Of a stretch of DNA of 64,000 nt, positions 1-11,083 are shown piece after piece. The notes beneath the pieces were generated by a model. The model did no database searches and was not told the origin of the DNA. It saw nothing but the letters and a program-made list of their open reading frames with translations. The stretch is from NCBI GenBank assembly GCA_025642065.1, contig JAODUP010000470.1, forward strand, positions 1-64,000. The letters run 5' to 3'. Position 1 is the stretch's first letter. Each line of letters opens with the position of its first letter. The stretch is from Paralvinella palmiformis (lineage: Eukaryota > Annelida > Polychaeta > Terebellida > Alvinellidae). A program made the position numbers and the translations under genes.

Positions 1-534
1 TATAGATGAACATCGGATCCTGGGATGTATTGGCAAGAAGACTGTAGTTTTATTCATCATAAATCAACAATTAAAAACACCAACTGGTAATTTTTCCATG
101 AACTTATAATCCAGATGGGTAAGTGACTTTTAATAATTATAATAATAAACTTCTATAGTGTCAATATCCTCAAAGATAATCAAGCTCAGTGGTGCACCAA
201 GTATGGGGGGGGGGGGCAGTTAAGCATTCTCATAATCAAGGTACTGGTAAATATATCTGCTAATACTGTTAGTAATAGACCACACTTCACAATTTCTGTG
301 ATTAAGACAGCCTATTTAATTAGCACACAGTGATACACCCCCGTGTCAAATTTTGCTGTTTAAATTCATTCAGTTTAGATTTCAGATAAATAAAAAAAAT
401 ACAGAACAGGAAGTAAATACATCTTGATAACTATAATACATATCGTACAACTAATTATGGAGTACATGATTGTTATCTTAACCAAGGTAGCTCCCTCATA
501 TTTTTTTACGACCAAGACTCAGCAGGTATATCAA
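1..534. other. AT-rich intergenic DNA, no gene seen
   Basis: No frame in this stretch has a recognisable domain or coding-like composition. The only landmark is a run of twelve G residues at 205-216. The homologous flank of the Tc1 array begins just after it. Confidence 0.6.
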
Positions 535-740
535 CAACGGGGTTGGCAGGTATTTTACACAGACGTTATTAAAGTTATGTAAAAACAGGTATTTTGCAGT
601 TTTTACACTAACTTTTAATTTAAAAACAAATACAGCTATAAAATAGTACAGTGATAACAATATAACAACATCTACTACAGCAAGACTGTAATACATAAAC
701 AGCAATTGTATTAACAGTCTGAGAATAACCCTTCATCCAA
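535..740 (+). repeat. Left copy of a direct repeat flanking the Tc1 array
   Basis: This segment matches 4285-4515 by eye with scattered substitutions and small indels. Shared landmarks in the same order are TTTACACAGACGTTATTA, GCAGCTATAAAA/ACAGCTATAAAA, ATAACAACATCTACTACAGC and a GACTGTAATACATA block, then AACAGCAATTG. It is non-coding. It lies about 160 bp before the first tandem unit, so the array is bracketed by related DNA in the same orientation. Confidence 0.75.
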
Positions 741-897
741 TGTTGATACACATATGTATTCTGATGTTGTTAAGATGTGACTTCTTTCCCAGGTGACATA
801 TCATAGTGTTAAAATGTAACTTCATTTCACCTGAGTACATAAAGGCAGCCTTAATTTAATTTGAAGCATTGTTACACTTTCTCATGTCATTTGCAAA

Positions 898-2250
898 AGT
901 TTAAGACTGGACAGGATTTTCAAGCCTTTTTATCCTATGACGTAAGATGATATAATTTAATGTTTCTATTGCATTTTCCAATTTGGGTCAGCAAACAGTA
1001 AGCCTAATCAGAATTGGTTGTAATACTTGTATATTTTTCTACTGCTGTCGGTGTCATTTGGTGTTTTTTCCAGTCATCTCTACATCCATAAAATGGCCAA
1101 AAAATTTCTCTGACTGGCATAAACAGTTACTTTACGTGGAGAAAGATACACAGAAAGGGATATTGCTGCTAAATTTGTTGCCCCAAGATAGCGGTGGACA
1201 CTGCTATCATCATATTCAATGTTGATGGCATGTTTCATGACAGGGAAAGGCCGATCGTCCACGGAAGACTATGCCCAGGGAAGACGACTCAGTGAGACAG
1301 ACAGTAATGTGCTCACCAAAGAGCGGCTGCAAGAAATTCTCTGCTATTTTAAGCTTAAATGGTACAGCAATAAGTTCCAACACTGTTTTGAAACGGCTCA
1401 GGAAAGAATTTAGACTGAATTCCCACACGCCGGCACTAAAGCTATACATGACACCAGCGATGAAGAAAAACAGACTGGACTTTGCCAGACATTATTGCTA
1501 TTGGACTCTCACTGAATGGAAGAAAGTGTTGTTTTCTGACGAATACACCATGCAGCAATATTTAATATACTAGGCTTTCATACTCATAGCATATGTTCCA
1601 TCATATTTGTTGAGATTTCAAACAAACCAATCGGTATTATTGTAGCGGATCGATTTTATCATCCACGATATTTTAGATCTTACTCGTAACTGGCTCAGAT
1701 TATATTTTAGACAATTCACATTCTATTCCTGGTTGATTTAGAGCTCTAATTAAGCTATGGTTCAGAAGTGTTTTAACTACCGCAAACTAACTGCGTATTA
1801 ACTCTGCTGAACAGAATTGCTTTCAGCTAACAGAGTGAAAACAGTCACAACTAATATTTTCACACGGACATAGAATCACACCAATTGCGTAAATGAAAAT
1901 TTATTACAATATTACCTACAGAGAGGTTTAGTTTCCAAGGAAGATGTCTCCATGAACTCTTCAGAAGGTGTCAAGATGCTCTCAATAAATGGTTGGAAGT
2001 TGTGAATTTGAGGGCTAGAATTTTGAGATACAACAGGGTTATTATAAAAGTCTACTGGCAAAGTCCTTTTAATATATTTTTGTGTGTTATTTACCTTTAG
2101 GTCACCATGATCCTAGACCAACTAATAACAGACTATCTTGTGACATAGACATCATATAGACAGGTGTCTGTCAATGAAGGATCCTCAAAGATGACCCTAT
2201 CAAGGCTATCATGACTAGTGCCAATTATTTTCCAGGAGCACATCACTAAT
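898..2250 (+). mobile_element. Tandem unit 1 with broken Tc1-like transposase
   Basis: First of three head-to-tail units; this one is 1353 bp. At 1258-1560 it encodes a Tc1/mariner-type transposase piece: a GRPRK-like basic linker (RPRKTMPRED), a second helix-turn-helix with NTVLKRLRKEF, then RLDFARHYCYWTLTEWKKVLFSDE, which holds the first Asp of the DDE triad. The N-terminal part (MAKKF... then RYTERDIAAKF at about 1093-1180) lies in another frame and has stops, so the gene is dead. The reading frame stops at 1573, just after the first catalytic Asp, and the second and third acidic residues are absent. The remaining 680 bp of the unit is non-coding DNA of unknown origin. Confidence 0.85.
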
Positions 2251-3612
2251 AGTTTAAGACCGGACAGGATTTTCAAGCCTTTTTATCCTATGACGTAAGA
2301 TGATATAATTTAATGTTTCTATTGCATTTTCCAATTTGGGTCAGCAAACAGTAAGCCTAATCAGAATTGGTTGTAATACTTGTATATTTTTCTACTGCTG
2401 TCGGTGTCATTTGGTGTTTTTTCCAGTCATCTCTACATCCATAAAATGGCCAAAATATTTCTCTGACTGGCATAAACAGTTACTTTACGTGGATAAAGAT
2501 ACACAGAAAGGGATATTGCTGCTAAATTTGTTGCCCCAAGATAGCGGTGGACACTGCTATCATCATATTCAATGTTGATGGCATGTTTCATGACAGGGAA
2601 AGGCCGATCGTCCACGGAAGACTATGCCCAGGGAAGACGACTCAGTGAGACAGACAGTAATGTGCTCACCAAAGAGCGGCTGCAAGAAATTCTCTGCTAT
2701 TTTAAGCTTAAATGGTACAGCAATAAGTTCCAACACTGTTTTGAAACGGCTCAGGAAAGAATTTAGACTGAATTCCCACAGGCCGGCACTAAAGCTATAC
2801 ATGACACCAGCGATGAAGAAAAACAGACTGGACTTTGCCAGACATTATTGCTATTGGACTCTCACTGAATGGAAGAAAGTGTTGTTTTCTGACGAATACA
2901 CCATGCAGCAATATTTAATATACTAGGCTTTCATACTCATAGCATATGTTCCATCATATTTGTTGAGATTTCAAACAAACCAATCGGTATTATTGTAGCG
3001 GATCGATTTTATCATCCACGATATTTTAGATCTTACTCGTAACTGGCTCAGATTATATTTTAGACAATTCACATTCTATTCCTGGTTGATTTAGAGCTCT
3101 AATTAAGCTATGGTTCAGAAGTGTTTTAACTACCACAAACTAACTGCGTATTAAGTCTGCTGAACAGAATTGCTTTCAGCTAACAGAGTGAAAACAGTCA
3201 CAACTAATATTTTCACACGGACATAGAATCACACCAATTGCGTAAATGATAATTTATTACAATATTACCTGCAGAGAGGCTGCTAAGATTTAGTTTCCAA
3301 GGAAGATGTCCCCATGAACTCTTCAGAAGGTGTCAAGATGCTCTCAATAAATGGTTGGAAGTTGTGAATTTGAGGGCTAGAATTTTGAGATACAACAGGG
3401 TTATTATAAAAGTCTACTGGCAAAGTCCTTTTAATATATTTTTGTGTGTTATTTACCTTTAGGTCACCATGATCCTAGACCAACTAATAACAGACTATCT
3501 TGTGACATAGACATCATATAGACAGGTGTCTGTCAATGAAGGATCCTCAAAGATGACCCTATCAAGGCTATCATGACTAGTGCCAATTATTTTCCAGGAG
3601 CACATCACTAAT
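2251..3612 (+). mobile_element. Tandem unit 2 with broken Tc1-like transposase
   Basis: Near-identical second unit of 1362 bp. It is nine bases longer than unit 1 because of an insertion (CTGCTAAGA) in the GAGAGG...TTTAGTTTCC stretch near 3280. Single-base differences from unit 1 include CCAAAATATTTC for CCAAAAAATTTC, GGATAAAG for GGAGAAAG and CACAGGCCGG for CACACGCCGG. The transposase piece occupies 2611-2926 and ends at the same stop after the first catalytic Asp. The units look like a recent segmental tandem duplication, not independent transposon insertions, because the non-Tc1 part of the unit is duplicated as well. Confidence 0.85.
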
Positions 3613-4259
3613 AGTTTAAGACTGGACAGGATTTTCAAGCCTTTTTATCCTATGACGTAAGATGATATAATTTAATGTTTCTATTGCATTTTCCAATTTG
3701 GGTCAGCAAACAGTAAGCCTAATCAGAATTGGTTGTAATACTTGTATATTTTTCTACTGCTGTCGGTGTCATTTGGTGTTTTTTCCAGTCATCTCTACAT
3801 CCATAAAATGGCCAAAAAATTTCTCTGACTGGCATAAACAGTTACTTTACGTGGAGAAAGATACACAGAAAGGGATATTGCTGCTAAATTTGTTGCCCCA
3901 AGATAGCGGTGGACACTGCTATCATCATATTCAATGTTGAAAGGGAAAGGCCGATCGTCCACGGAAGACTATGCCCAGGGAAGACGACTCAGTGAGACAG
4001 ACAGTAATGTGCTCACCAAAGAGCGGCTGCAAGAAATTCTCTGCTATTTTAAGCTTAAATGGTACAGCAATAAGTTCCAACACTGTTTTGAAATGGCTCA
4101 GGAAAGAATTTAGACTGAATTCCCACAGGCCGGCACTAAAGCTATACATGACACCAGCGATGAAGAAAAACAGACTGGACTTTGCCAGACATTATTGCTA
4201 TTGGACTCTCACTGAATGGAAGAAAGTGTTGTTTTCTGACGAATACACCATGCAGCAAT
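3613..4259 (+). mobile_element. Tandem unit 3, truncated, Tc1-like
   Basis: The third unit breaks off about 647 bp in. It lacks 15 bases between TCAATGTTGA and GGGAAAGG (about 3940) that units 1 and 2 have, and carries GAAATGG for GAAACGG. The transposase frame starts at 3971 and continues to 4330 without the stop seen in units 1 and 2, reading DEYTMQQFV where they read DEYTMQQYL. From about 4260 the sequence departs from units 1 and 2 and soon enters the flanking direct repeat. The DDE core is still missing. Confidence 0.8.
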
Positions 4260-4284
4260 TTGTAACTCACCACATGCACATTAG

Positions 4285-4515
4285 CCATTGGCAGGTTTTT
4301 TACACAGACGTTATTAACACCGCTAATTAACGGTTATTAACATCATGTAAAAAAATGATTTTTTTACACCGACTTGTATAAAACTCAATGCAAATAAAAT
4401 GCAGCTATAAAATTGTAAAATGATAACAAAATAACAACATCTACTACAGCATGACTGTAATACATACAATATGAAAAACAGCAATTGAGTTCACCACATT
4501 ATGATAACCCAATAT
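4285..4515 (+). repeat. Right copy of the direct repeat flanking the Tc1 array
   Basis: Homologous to 535-740 in the same orientation, starting at CATTGGCAGGT and running through the ACATCTACTACAGC block. It follows almost directly on the end of truncated unit 3. The two flanks have diverged more than the array units have, so the flank pair is older than the tandem amplification. Confidence 0.75.
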
Positions 4516-4594
4516 TCAGTTGGCCCCTTCACTAACTACTTAATGATATCTGGCATGTGGGTGATCTTGTATATACAATAGATAATCTACTTCT

Positions 4595-5727
4595 TTCTTC
4601 ACTCTTCGCCCCTCCTGGGACATAGGTCATTGACAACAGTCTTCCAAAGTCTTCTGTCCTGGGCTTTCTTTTCAAACTCCCTCCAGCTGTAACCTGTCCT
4701 CTTTATGTCTGTCAGGAGATCTCTTCTCCTTGTATTTTTTGGGCGTCCTGTTTTTCTCTTTCCTTGTGGGTTCCATGTTAGGGCCTGGTGCTGGTTTCCG
4801 GAGTGTGTGACCAATCCACCCCCATCGTCTCCTTCTGATCTCATCTCCAGCATTCTGTTGGTGTGTTTTCTCCCATAAGTCACTCTTACTGATGGTGTAT
4901 GGCCAACGAATTTGGAGGATTCTTCTCAGACAATTATTAATAAAGGTCTGTAATTTCTGGGTGGTGGTGTTAGTTGTCCTCCATGTCTCTGCTCCATACA
5001 GTAAGTAGTACAGACTTCATATTGGAGTTAAACAGGCGTATCTTTGTGTGTAATTACAACACTTTGGAGCTCCAGATGTTCTTGAGCCGTATAAATGCTC
5101 CTCTAGCCTTGCCAAAATATCTGCATCTGTACCACCATGTTTATCAATGATACTACCCAGATACATGAAGGTATCTGCCTTGTCAATTTCATTTCCTTCC
5201 AGTTTGACTGGCTCCATGCTGACTGCATTTACATTGATGATTTTTGTTTTGCATTTATGTATATTTAACCCCACTCGTGAAGAGATGGCTGCCAGTTCAC
5301 TTGTCTTCTCCTGCATCTGTTGATGGTTGTGGGACAACAGTGTAAGGTCGTCGGCAAAGTCCAGGTCTTCAAGTTGCGTATTTAGTGTCCACTAGATTTC
5401 ATTTCTTATCTTCATAATCCAGTCGATGACCAGAAGAAAGAGGAATGGGACAGCAAGCAACCTTGTCTAACTCCAGTCTTCACTTCAAAATGCTTCTTTA
5501 GTTGTCCACTATATATTACTCTGCAGCCTGTTCCTTCATAGCTGTTCTTAATCAAGCAGACCAGCTTGGTCGGTATGCCATAATGTATTAGCAGTTTCCA
5601 TAGTGTATCCCTGTTTATGCTGTCAAATGCCTTTTCGTAGTTAACAAAGTAGATGTAGAGTGGGGAGTTCCATTCCAAGGATTGCTCTACTATGATTCGT
5701 AGTGTTGCAATCGGGCATATGCACACA
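4595..5727 (-). mobile_element. Non-LTR retrotransposon (LINE) 3' part, frameshifted
   Basis: Minus-strand reverse transcriptase remnant that runs from the palm domain to the C-terminus. Visible in order: ATLRIIVEQSLEWNSPLYIY, FVNYEKAFDSI (first catalytic Asp region), KTGVRQGC, LDFADDLTLLSH (the FADD catalytic motif, around 5340-5380), [35 protein letters not shown], then [20 protein letters not shown] and a C-terminus ending LCPRRGEE near 4599. Several frameshifts separate these pieces. The 5' half (endonuclease and RT fingers) is missing. The C-terminal GRP-NTWRRDL-type tail is typical of a LINE family widespread in flatworms and molluscs; I do not assign the clade. The copy is dead. Confidence 0.9.
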
Positions 5728-5800
5728 GGGTTGGCGTTGATTTAATCAATTTGATTAAATCAGCTATTAAATCAACATGAAAAAAATCCAGATATTTATT
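5726..5800. mobile_element. Possible hAT-like terminus beside the LINE
   Basis: At the 5' truncation of the LINE, sequence starting CAGGGTTGGCG leads into a self-complementary AT block (TTGATTTAATCA and TTGATTAAATCA). CAGGG starts are common at hAT transposon ends. No matching opposite terminus or 8-bp duplication was found nearby. Confidence 0.25.
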
Positions 5801-8049
5801 TTTTCGATTTCCTCGGATTATACTTGATTTAACTGTATGTATTTTTAAATAAACTTTAAGTTTGTACATAACAGCTTTGCTTTAATTCTTAAAAAATGCT
5901 AAGAAAGAAATGTTCAGTCTGTTGGGTATTTTATGATATTCCACATATTTAGTTATTTTCAGAATTACATATTATTTCTTATGAGATTGTCGAGAATGTT
6001 GAAAATATAAATAAATAAATTTGATCAAAAAAATCAGATTTTGTGCATGCGTAAGTTTTTATTTCCAGTTACGCGAGTTGTAGTTTTAATGGCATTAGGT
6101 CAGTGACCTGAAAGAAAATGCTTCAGGTCAATGTATTACTCTTACTGCCATATCTTTAGTACTGGGGTTTAAACGTATGTGGTGTTTTTTCATGCATGTG
6201 TGTTGATATACATAAGGCATGATAAGCTCTACAACCATGAGAGAGACATGTCTTAGACTTTAAATTTATAAGTATTGGAATTTTTTGTAGCTGTTTAATT
6301 CATTAAACCTGTAATTTAAGAAAACATTAGGGCAGCATTTCCTGTGCGACTCTATCAACCATTATTGTTCCAAAAAGAAATGCGTGCACATCCTAGCACA
6401 AAAACAGATGCATGCGCATCCTCACATACGTTTAGATTTGGAGTCTAAATGCATGGCTCACATATGTGTAGACAGTTCCATTTATTAATGCGAGCTAAGC
6501 TTAAGTCAGGTGTAGAATAAATTTAAGGGAAAGTCAGATGTCCGGGACCATGTTGCCTAAGACTAAGTCAGTAACTGAGTAAGTGAGTCAGCATTGTGTA
6601 ATACAGTAATTGAGCAAAGGTGTCTGGTTTCACCCGCCTGACCAGGCCAGGTTACAGCAGGTACTGAGGTAGAATTAATTTATCCCTTAAAAGTTAAAGT
6701 GTGATATTTCATAATTATTATATTACAAGACACGTTTAAAAAAAGTGGAGTGGCTCGTGAAGATTATACCGTATAGTCTAAACAACAACAATCACACTCA
6801 CGTGATAACGGTCAGGATGTATTGAATGACTGACACTAGAGGTCTATATTCTATAACTAAACAGTAAACTATCTAGATTCTAAAATCTAAAGATAAGTGT
6901 TGAAGTGACAGAGTCAGCAACTTGAGCAAGTGAATGACAACGATTTGTTATTGTTGCATAATCATGTACGGCTATAAAAAGGGTTTTCTGCAGGTTATTT
7001 ATAAACACAGCTCTAGAACAAATCTAATTTTTACACTACCTTGACAGAAATGTTCAACATATGTATTTCCTTTCTAACAGCAATACGCACAAAAGAGATT
7101 CATGTTTATCTGTTCAAGGCATTCCCAGCTGTAAACATGAACGAAATACTAGCGAAGGATCATAAATCTCTGTAAAGCAGCAAAAATATATTTCCTAAAA
7201 CTTAATCCGTAAACATTCCTCCAATTATTTTATATTACAAACATTATATACAGGATAATTTTAATAGTTATTAATTACTTGTTGATAATATAATAACACA
7301 GCAACAATCCACAATCATAATTGATGAACTGAATTAAAATTTATTTTCGTGTTTCTATATACAATTAATTTTGGAAATCAACAAAATTTTCAAAAAAGAT
7401 TTCTCTGCATTATTGTTAGAACAGGTTGAACACTGAATTAGAATACAATGATAATATGATATGGTTCAACTGTTTATTGAACTGGCTTCGTGAACTAATA
7501 GTTGAGATAATATTACTACACCTACATTACATATAAAGGGGAATTTATAGAGTGGCAACTTTCCTGTAAAGGTGGGGTTACATTGCTCAATATACATTTG
7601 GTTAGATTATCTGCATCCATGGTCTTGTGATTTTTTCAGGAATTCATAATTAAACTTATAAGTTTTGTCAAAGGAAATGGGCGATATATTAGAAACATAG
7701 TACGTGTTATTTAAAATTCCTACAGATCAGTAGAAGAGTTAGTATTTCCCCAAGCTAATTAAGGTTCAGTGTGAAAGGTGAGGGTGAATTAGTGCATAAA
7801 ATATAGTTTTTAGACTGTGTGCTATTTTCAGTTTTCTTAATTATGAAGAGAGTATAAGACATCTTCATATTAATGTATTTGAGCTAGGTGACTTTTAAAG
7901 TACGTCATCTAGATTGAGGCCAAGAAATTTAGTAGATTGTTCATGAATATTTGATCCTATTTCAGTTAATGGTGTTACGCTAATATACACTATATACTCG
8001 TATCAATAATTAAGTGGGCATAGGTAAATTTAAACTCTGTATTCAGTAT
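5801..8049. other. AT-rich intergenic DNA, no gene seen
   Basis: I see no coding frame, domain, tRNA or tandem array of note here. The longest frames are short and interrupted. Confidence 0.5.
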
Positions 8050-8445
8050 ACATATTGAAGGAGCTTCACTTGCTTCTAGTAATTAAGCTTAATTCGTGAG
8101 AAGGCTAGCTAATATACTCGAATACTCCTATCATCTGGTGAACTGATCCTTAATTGCCGTGCCTAAATAGAAACTCCAAACATATCGACTGAATGCAATT
8201 TATTGTTGCTGCCCCAACATTGTGGAATTAATTGCCCAGTCATATTAGAAATTCTAGTTAGGTCACTAAATGTGTTTTTTTGGTTTAAAATATGTCAAAA
8301 CATTCCCATTCAAACAAGCTTTTAATTGTATAGTGTACTAATAATATTTAGTCATTTTGTTAAACATTTCTTTCTTTTATTGATCAGAACAGGTTTACAT
8401 AGTTTTTGCATTTTATAAATAAACATTATTATTATTATATTATCT
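8050..8445 (+). mobile_element. 3' end of a decayed CR1/L2-like LINE
   Basis: Degraded plus-strand remains of the C-terminus of a CR1/L2-type reverse transcriptase. In mixed frames one reads a VAAPTLWN-LPSHIRN-like stretch (about 8200-8260) followed by a KHSHSNKLL piece where the family usually has LKTHLFKQAF. A 3' untranslated region follows and ends in ATAAACATTATTATTATTAT, the short-repeat tail common at the 3' end of these LINEs. No complete domain remains. Confidence 0.55.
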
Positions 8446-8910
8446 ATATATATGCACTAATGCTTACATGTATTTAATGTTGGTATTTATATACATTTTT
8501 TAAATTGAAAACCCCATTTTAATTTAATCAGCTATATGTTTATTAATAGTTATAACAATGTATAAACTTAAGTTAGTAAAATTAAATATACAAAATTATA
8601 ATCATTGTGTTATATTGTATATCATTTTGGAAACCTATACGTGACACTGTTACAGACAATGAGAAATGTATACATAATTGAGTTAAATAAGAACTAAATA
8701 AAAAAAATTCACACTATGCTTCACGTTTGAATACTAACAGAGATATTTTAAAAACATTTTGATCGTAACTTAATTATGCATCGTAAACTCAGACACATGA
8801 ATGCTTACACAAGTACGGGGCTTGAAAGGAAAAACGATATTTCGGTCATTCGCAATTAATCTATTGAAAAGCAGATGGGAATTAGTAGGACATATTTGCG
8901 CACGCAGATA

Positions 8911-8945
8911 CTCTTCCTTTTTCCGGTTCCGCTCTACCCAGCATG
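8911..8945 (+). other. RPS25: Candidate first exon of RPS25 (leader plus ATG)
   Basis: A 29-base almost pure pyrimidine run starts CTCTTCCTTTTTCCGG and leads to CCAGC, then ATG at 8943-8945, directly followed by GTGGGT, an acceptable splice donor. Ribosomal protein mRNAs typically start with a terminal oligopyrimidine tract, and in many such genes the first exon ends right after the ATG. The known RPS25 coding exon at 15831 starts CCACCAAAG and needs exactly an upstream ATG with no extra bases. The fit is in phase, but the intron would be 6885 bp. A rival ATG|GTATGT lies at 14091 without a pyrimidine leader. The link is inferred. Confidence 0.5.
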
Positions 8946-10330
8946 GTGGGTCAATATAATTTTGTGAAATATTACTATTTAATTTTGATGATATAGATGT
9001 ATAATTGTTCGGATGAACTGTAGTAATCCATTAGTTACATATCTCAGATACTACACGTCTTTACAATAGTACTTTGGCCATAGTTTTTAATGTGTAATTC
9101 GCGACTGTAGCATGAAAACACTGGCCATCATAAACGAGTTTTTCTTCAGATTTTAGATCTATCATTCTTACTCTTAGACTTGGTTCATTCTAGTCTAGAA
9201 TTAGAAAGATTGTGACTCAATCATCACAAATTAAAATGAACATAGGGCTTAGGTGGGCCTGAGCTATAATATATTATACCTGTATACATATCTGACATCA
9301 CAGTTCTCTCACGGATTTTACCACATCTGCAAATAACTTTTCTTTGACAGACATAATATTTATTCGATTTTTTAACATGCCAAAAAATTTCGGTTGTAGA
9401 AGAAAAAGAATACTAGTACATTATTTAAAAATGAAAATTATTTAAATATGAAAATTATTTATATGAAATGCTACTGGTAATTGAAGACATCTGGACAGTT
9501 GGTTAAACACAGTCAGGAACACCTGAAAAAAAATTAGGCAAATATCATTAAAGATCATAGTAATAATTATGATAGTCTAACTAAGAGATCTACTATTAAA
9601 TTAGATTACTTCTGTCACAGATTTTTCCAAAACTCGGCCAATATGTACATTAATATGTGTAGAAAGTTTTATCAGCTTCATATCCTTACGTTCAAGAAGA
9701 ATGTTGACGTTAAATACATAATTACATACATCACTCAAATAATCTCAATCCTATGACGCGTATGAGAGCTTGGGAACTGATCGAATTTTTCAACATGGCG
9801 GCGATTGCCATTTGCATGGAGCGACCATATGTTTCCCTCGGCTTTACAAAAATACAGGTCAAGTCCAATTTTTCTAAAACTTGGCCAATATGTACATAAC
9901 TGTGTATTAAAGAGTTTCTTAAACAGTTAGAAGTGTTACCATTTACCTTCAAGGAGATATTTGACAATGAAAGTGATGCTCGACTTCACAATTAAATAAC
10001 TTTTGTAATTTCCCGCCGATATCATCAATTCGAAAACGAGGTAGCAGAAGAACCTGTGAACTACATCATCGATGTGGTTGTAGCTTGGCAAGTCCTAAAA
10101 TGGACTGATGATGTGCCAGAAAAGATGCGACCCCCCCTTACGAAGCGCTAACGCTGGTAATCAAGAAAACTGCCTAAGTCGAGTGCCGAGTTTTGTCACG
10201 TACCTATCCCATGTCAGCTAAATTTAAATAAAAGTAGGTGGATCAGACAGCTGTAAGCCTAATAAGTAAGGGGCAATGGGAGGCGATACCATAAAAATAT
10301 AAATAATCGATCATACATTGAATAGGGTAA
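8946..10330. other. Non-coding DNA, probably RPS25 intron 1
   Basis: No gene seen. A degenerate direct repeat is present: TTTTTCCAAAACTCGGCCAA at about 9625 and TTTTTCTAAAACTTGGCCAA at about 9866, each followed by TATGTACAT and a GTGTA block. Confidence 0.45.
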
Positions 10331-10380
10331 CCTTCTTACAGGTTATGTAGGGCGCTATATAAATTTCATGTATTATTATT
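10330..10380 (+). repeat. SINE/LINE 3' tail fragment
   Basis: The string AGGGCGCTATATAAATTTCA followed by TGTATTATTATTAT is the same tail as in the full SINE at 37832-38113 (GGGCGCTATATAAATGTCAC). The upstream body at 10200-10330 is too diverged to align by eye. Confidence 0.5.
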
Positions 10381-10390
10381 ATAAAGGCTG

Positions 10391-11083
10391 TTGTTATGTA
10401 TCCGAGTTTCGGAAGCGTGTCCGACCACTCTATGCGCCAAATTTCGGTGTTTCCAGTGCTTGGATGCGGAACAGCAAGCCGAGCATCGGAATTTTGTTCA
10501 TTTGTGATAAAGATCCGAGCATTCATTATCTGAACCATGCATCATCAATATTATTATAAATTTGAGCAATTTCATGATCGTTTTTAATTTTCCATCAGTG
10601 TCAGAGACGGGAGCTTGATGGTAATTACTGCTACTAGCATTTATATTAGATATTAGATTAAATATATTAATAGAAAATCTGACATTTATTAGAAATGCAT
10701 TATTTTATGGTTCCCACAGCCAAGGAAATATTATTTTCTACAGGTATACTATTTATTTTAATTTTTTTAATTCTAAGGGTTTTTTCCAAAGCCAGTATTT
10801 TAAACTGAGATTTTCAGATTTTGTCAAATTCGAAGAAATTCCCAATTATTTGTAAAGCCACACAGCTGTTCTATCGATCGTCTGTTTCTTTGATTTTCGT
10901 TTGTACCTCTTCAAAACTATCAAAAGCATCTTCTTTCAACCCAAATATAACAACTACATGCTCGGCCGCCATATGTGAGCAGAAGTAATAGCAAACGAGT
11001 AATAATTGGCACATGCCCATTGAGTATTCGGACCTATAACGCTGGGGTACAGGGTTCCGATGCTCGGATACGTAACCACTTCG
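10391..11083. repeat. Inverted-repeat-bounded segment, possible DNA element
   Basis: The left end reads GTTATGTATCCGAGTTTCGG (10391 on) and the right end, on the other strand, reads GTTACGTATCCGAGCATCGG (ending near 11076). The two match at all but three of the first twenty positions. An additional GCCGAGCATCGGAA lies inside near 10480. There is no transposase frame and no clear target duplication, so this could be a non-autonomous DNA transposon or an old foldback. Confidence 0.4.

Noticed and set aside
983..3940. An 80-codon frame repeated three times (983, 2336, 3698)
   Set aside because: It starts at TTG, lies in the wrong frame over the Tc1 N-terminal region, and is repeated only because the whole unit is duplicated.
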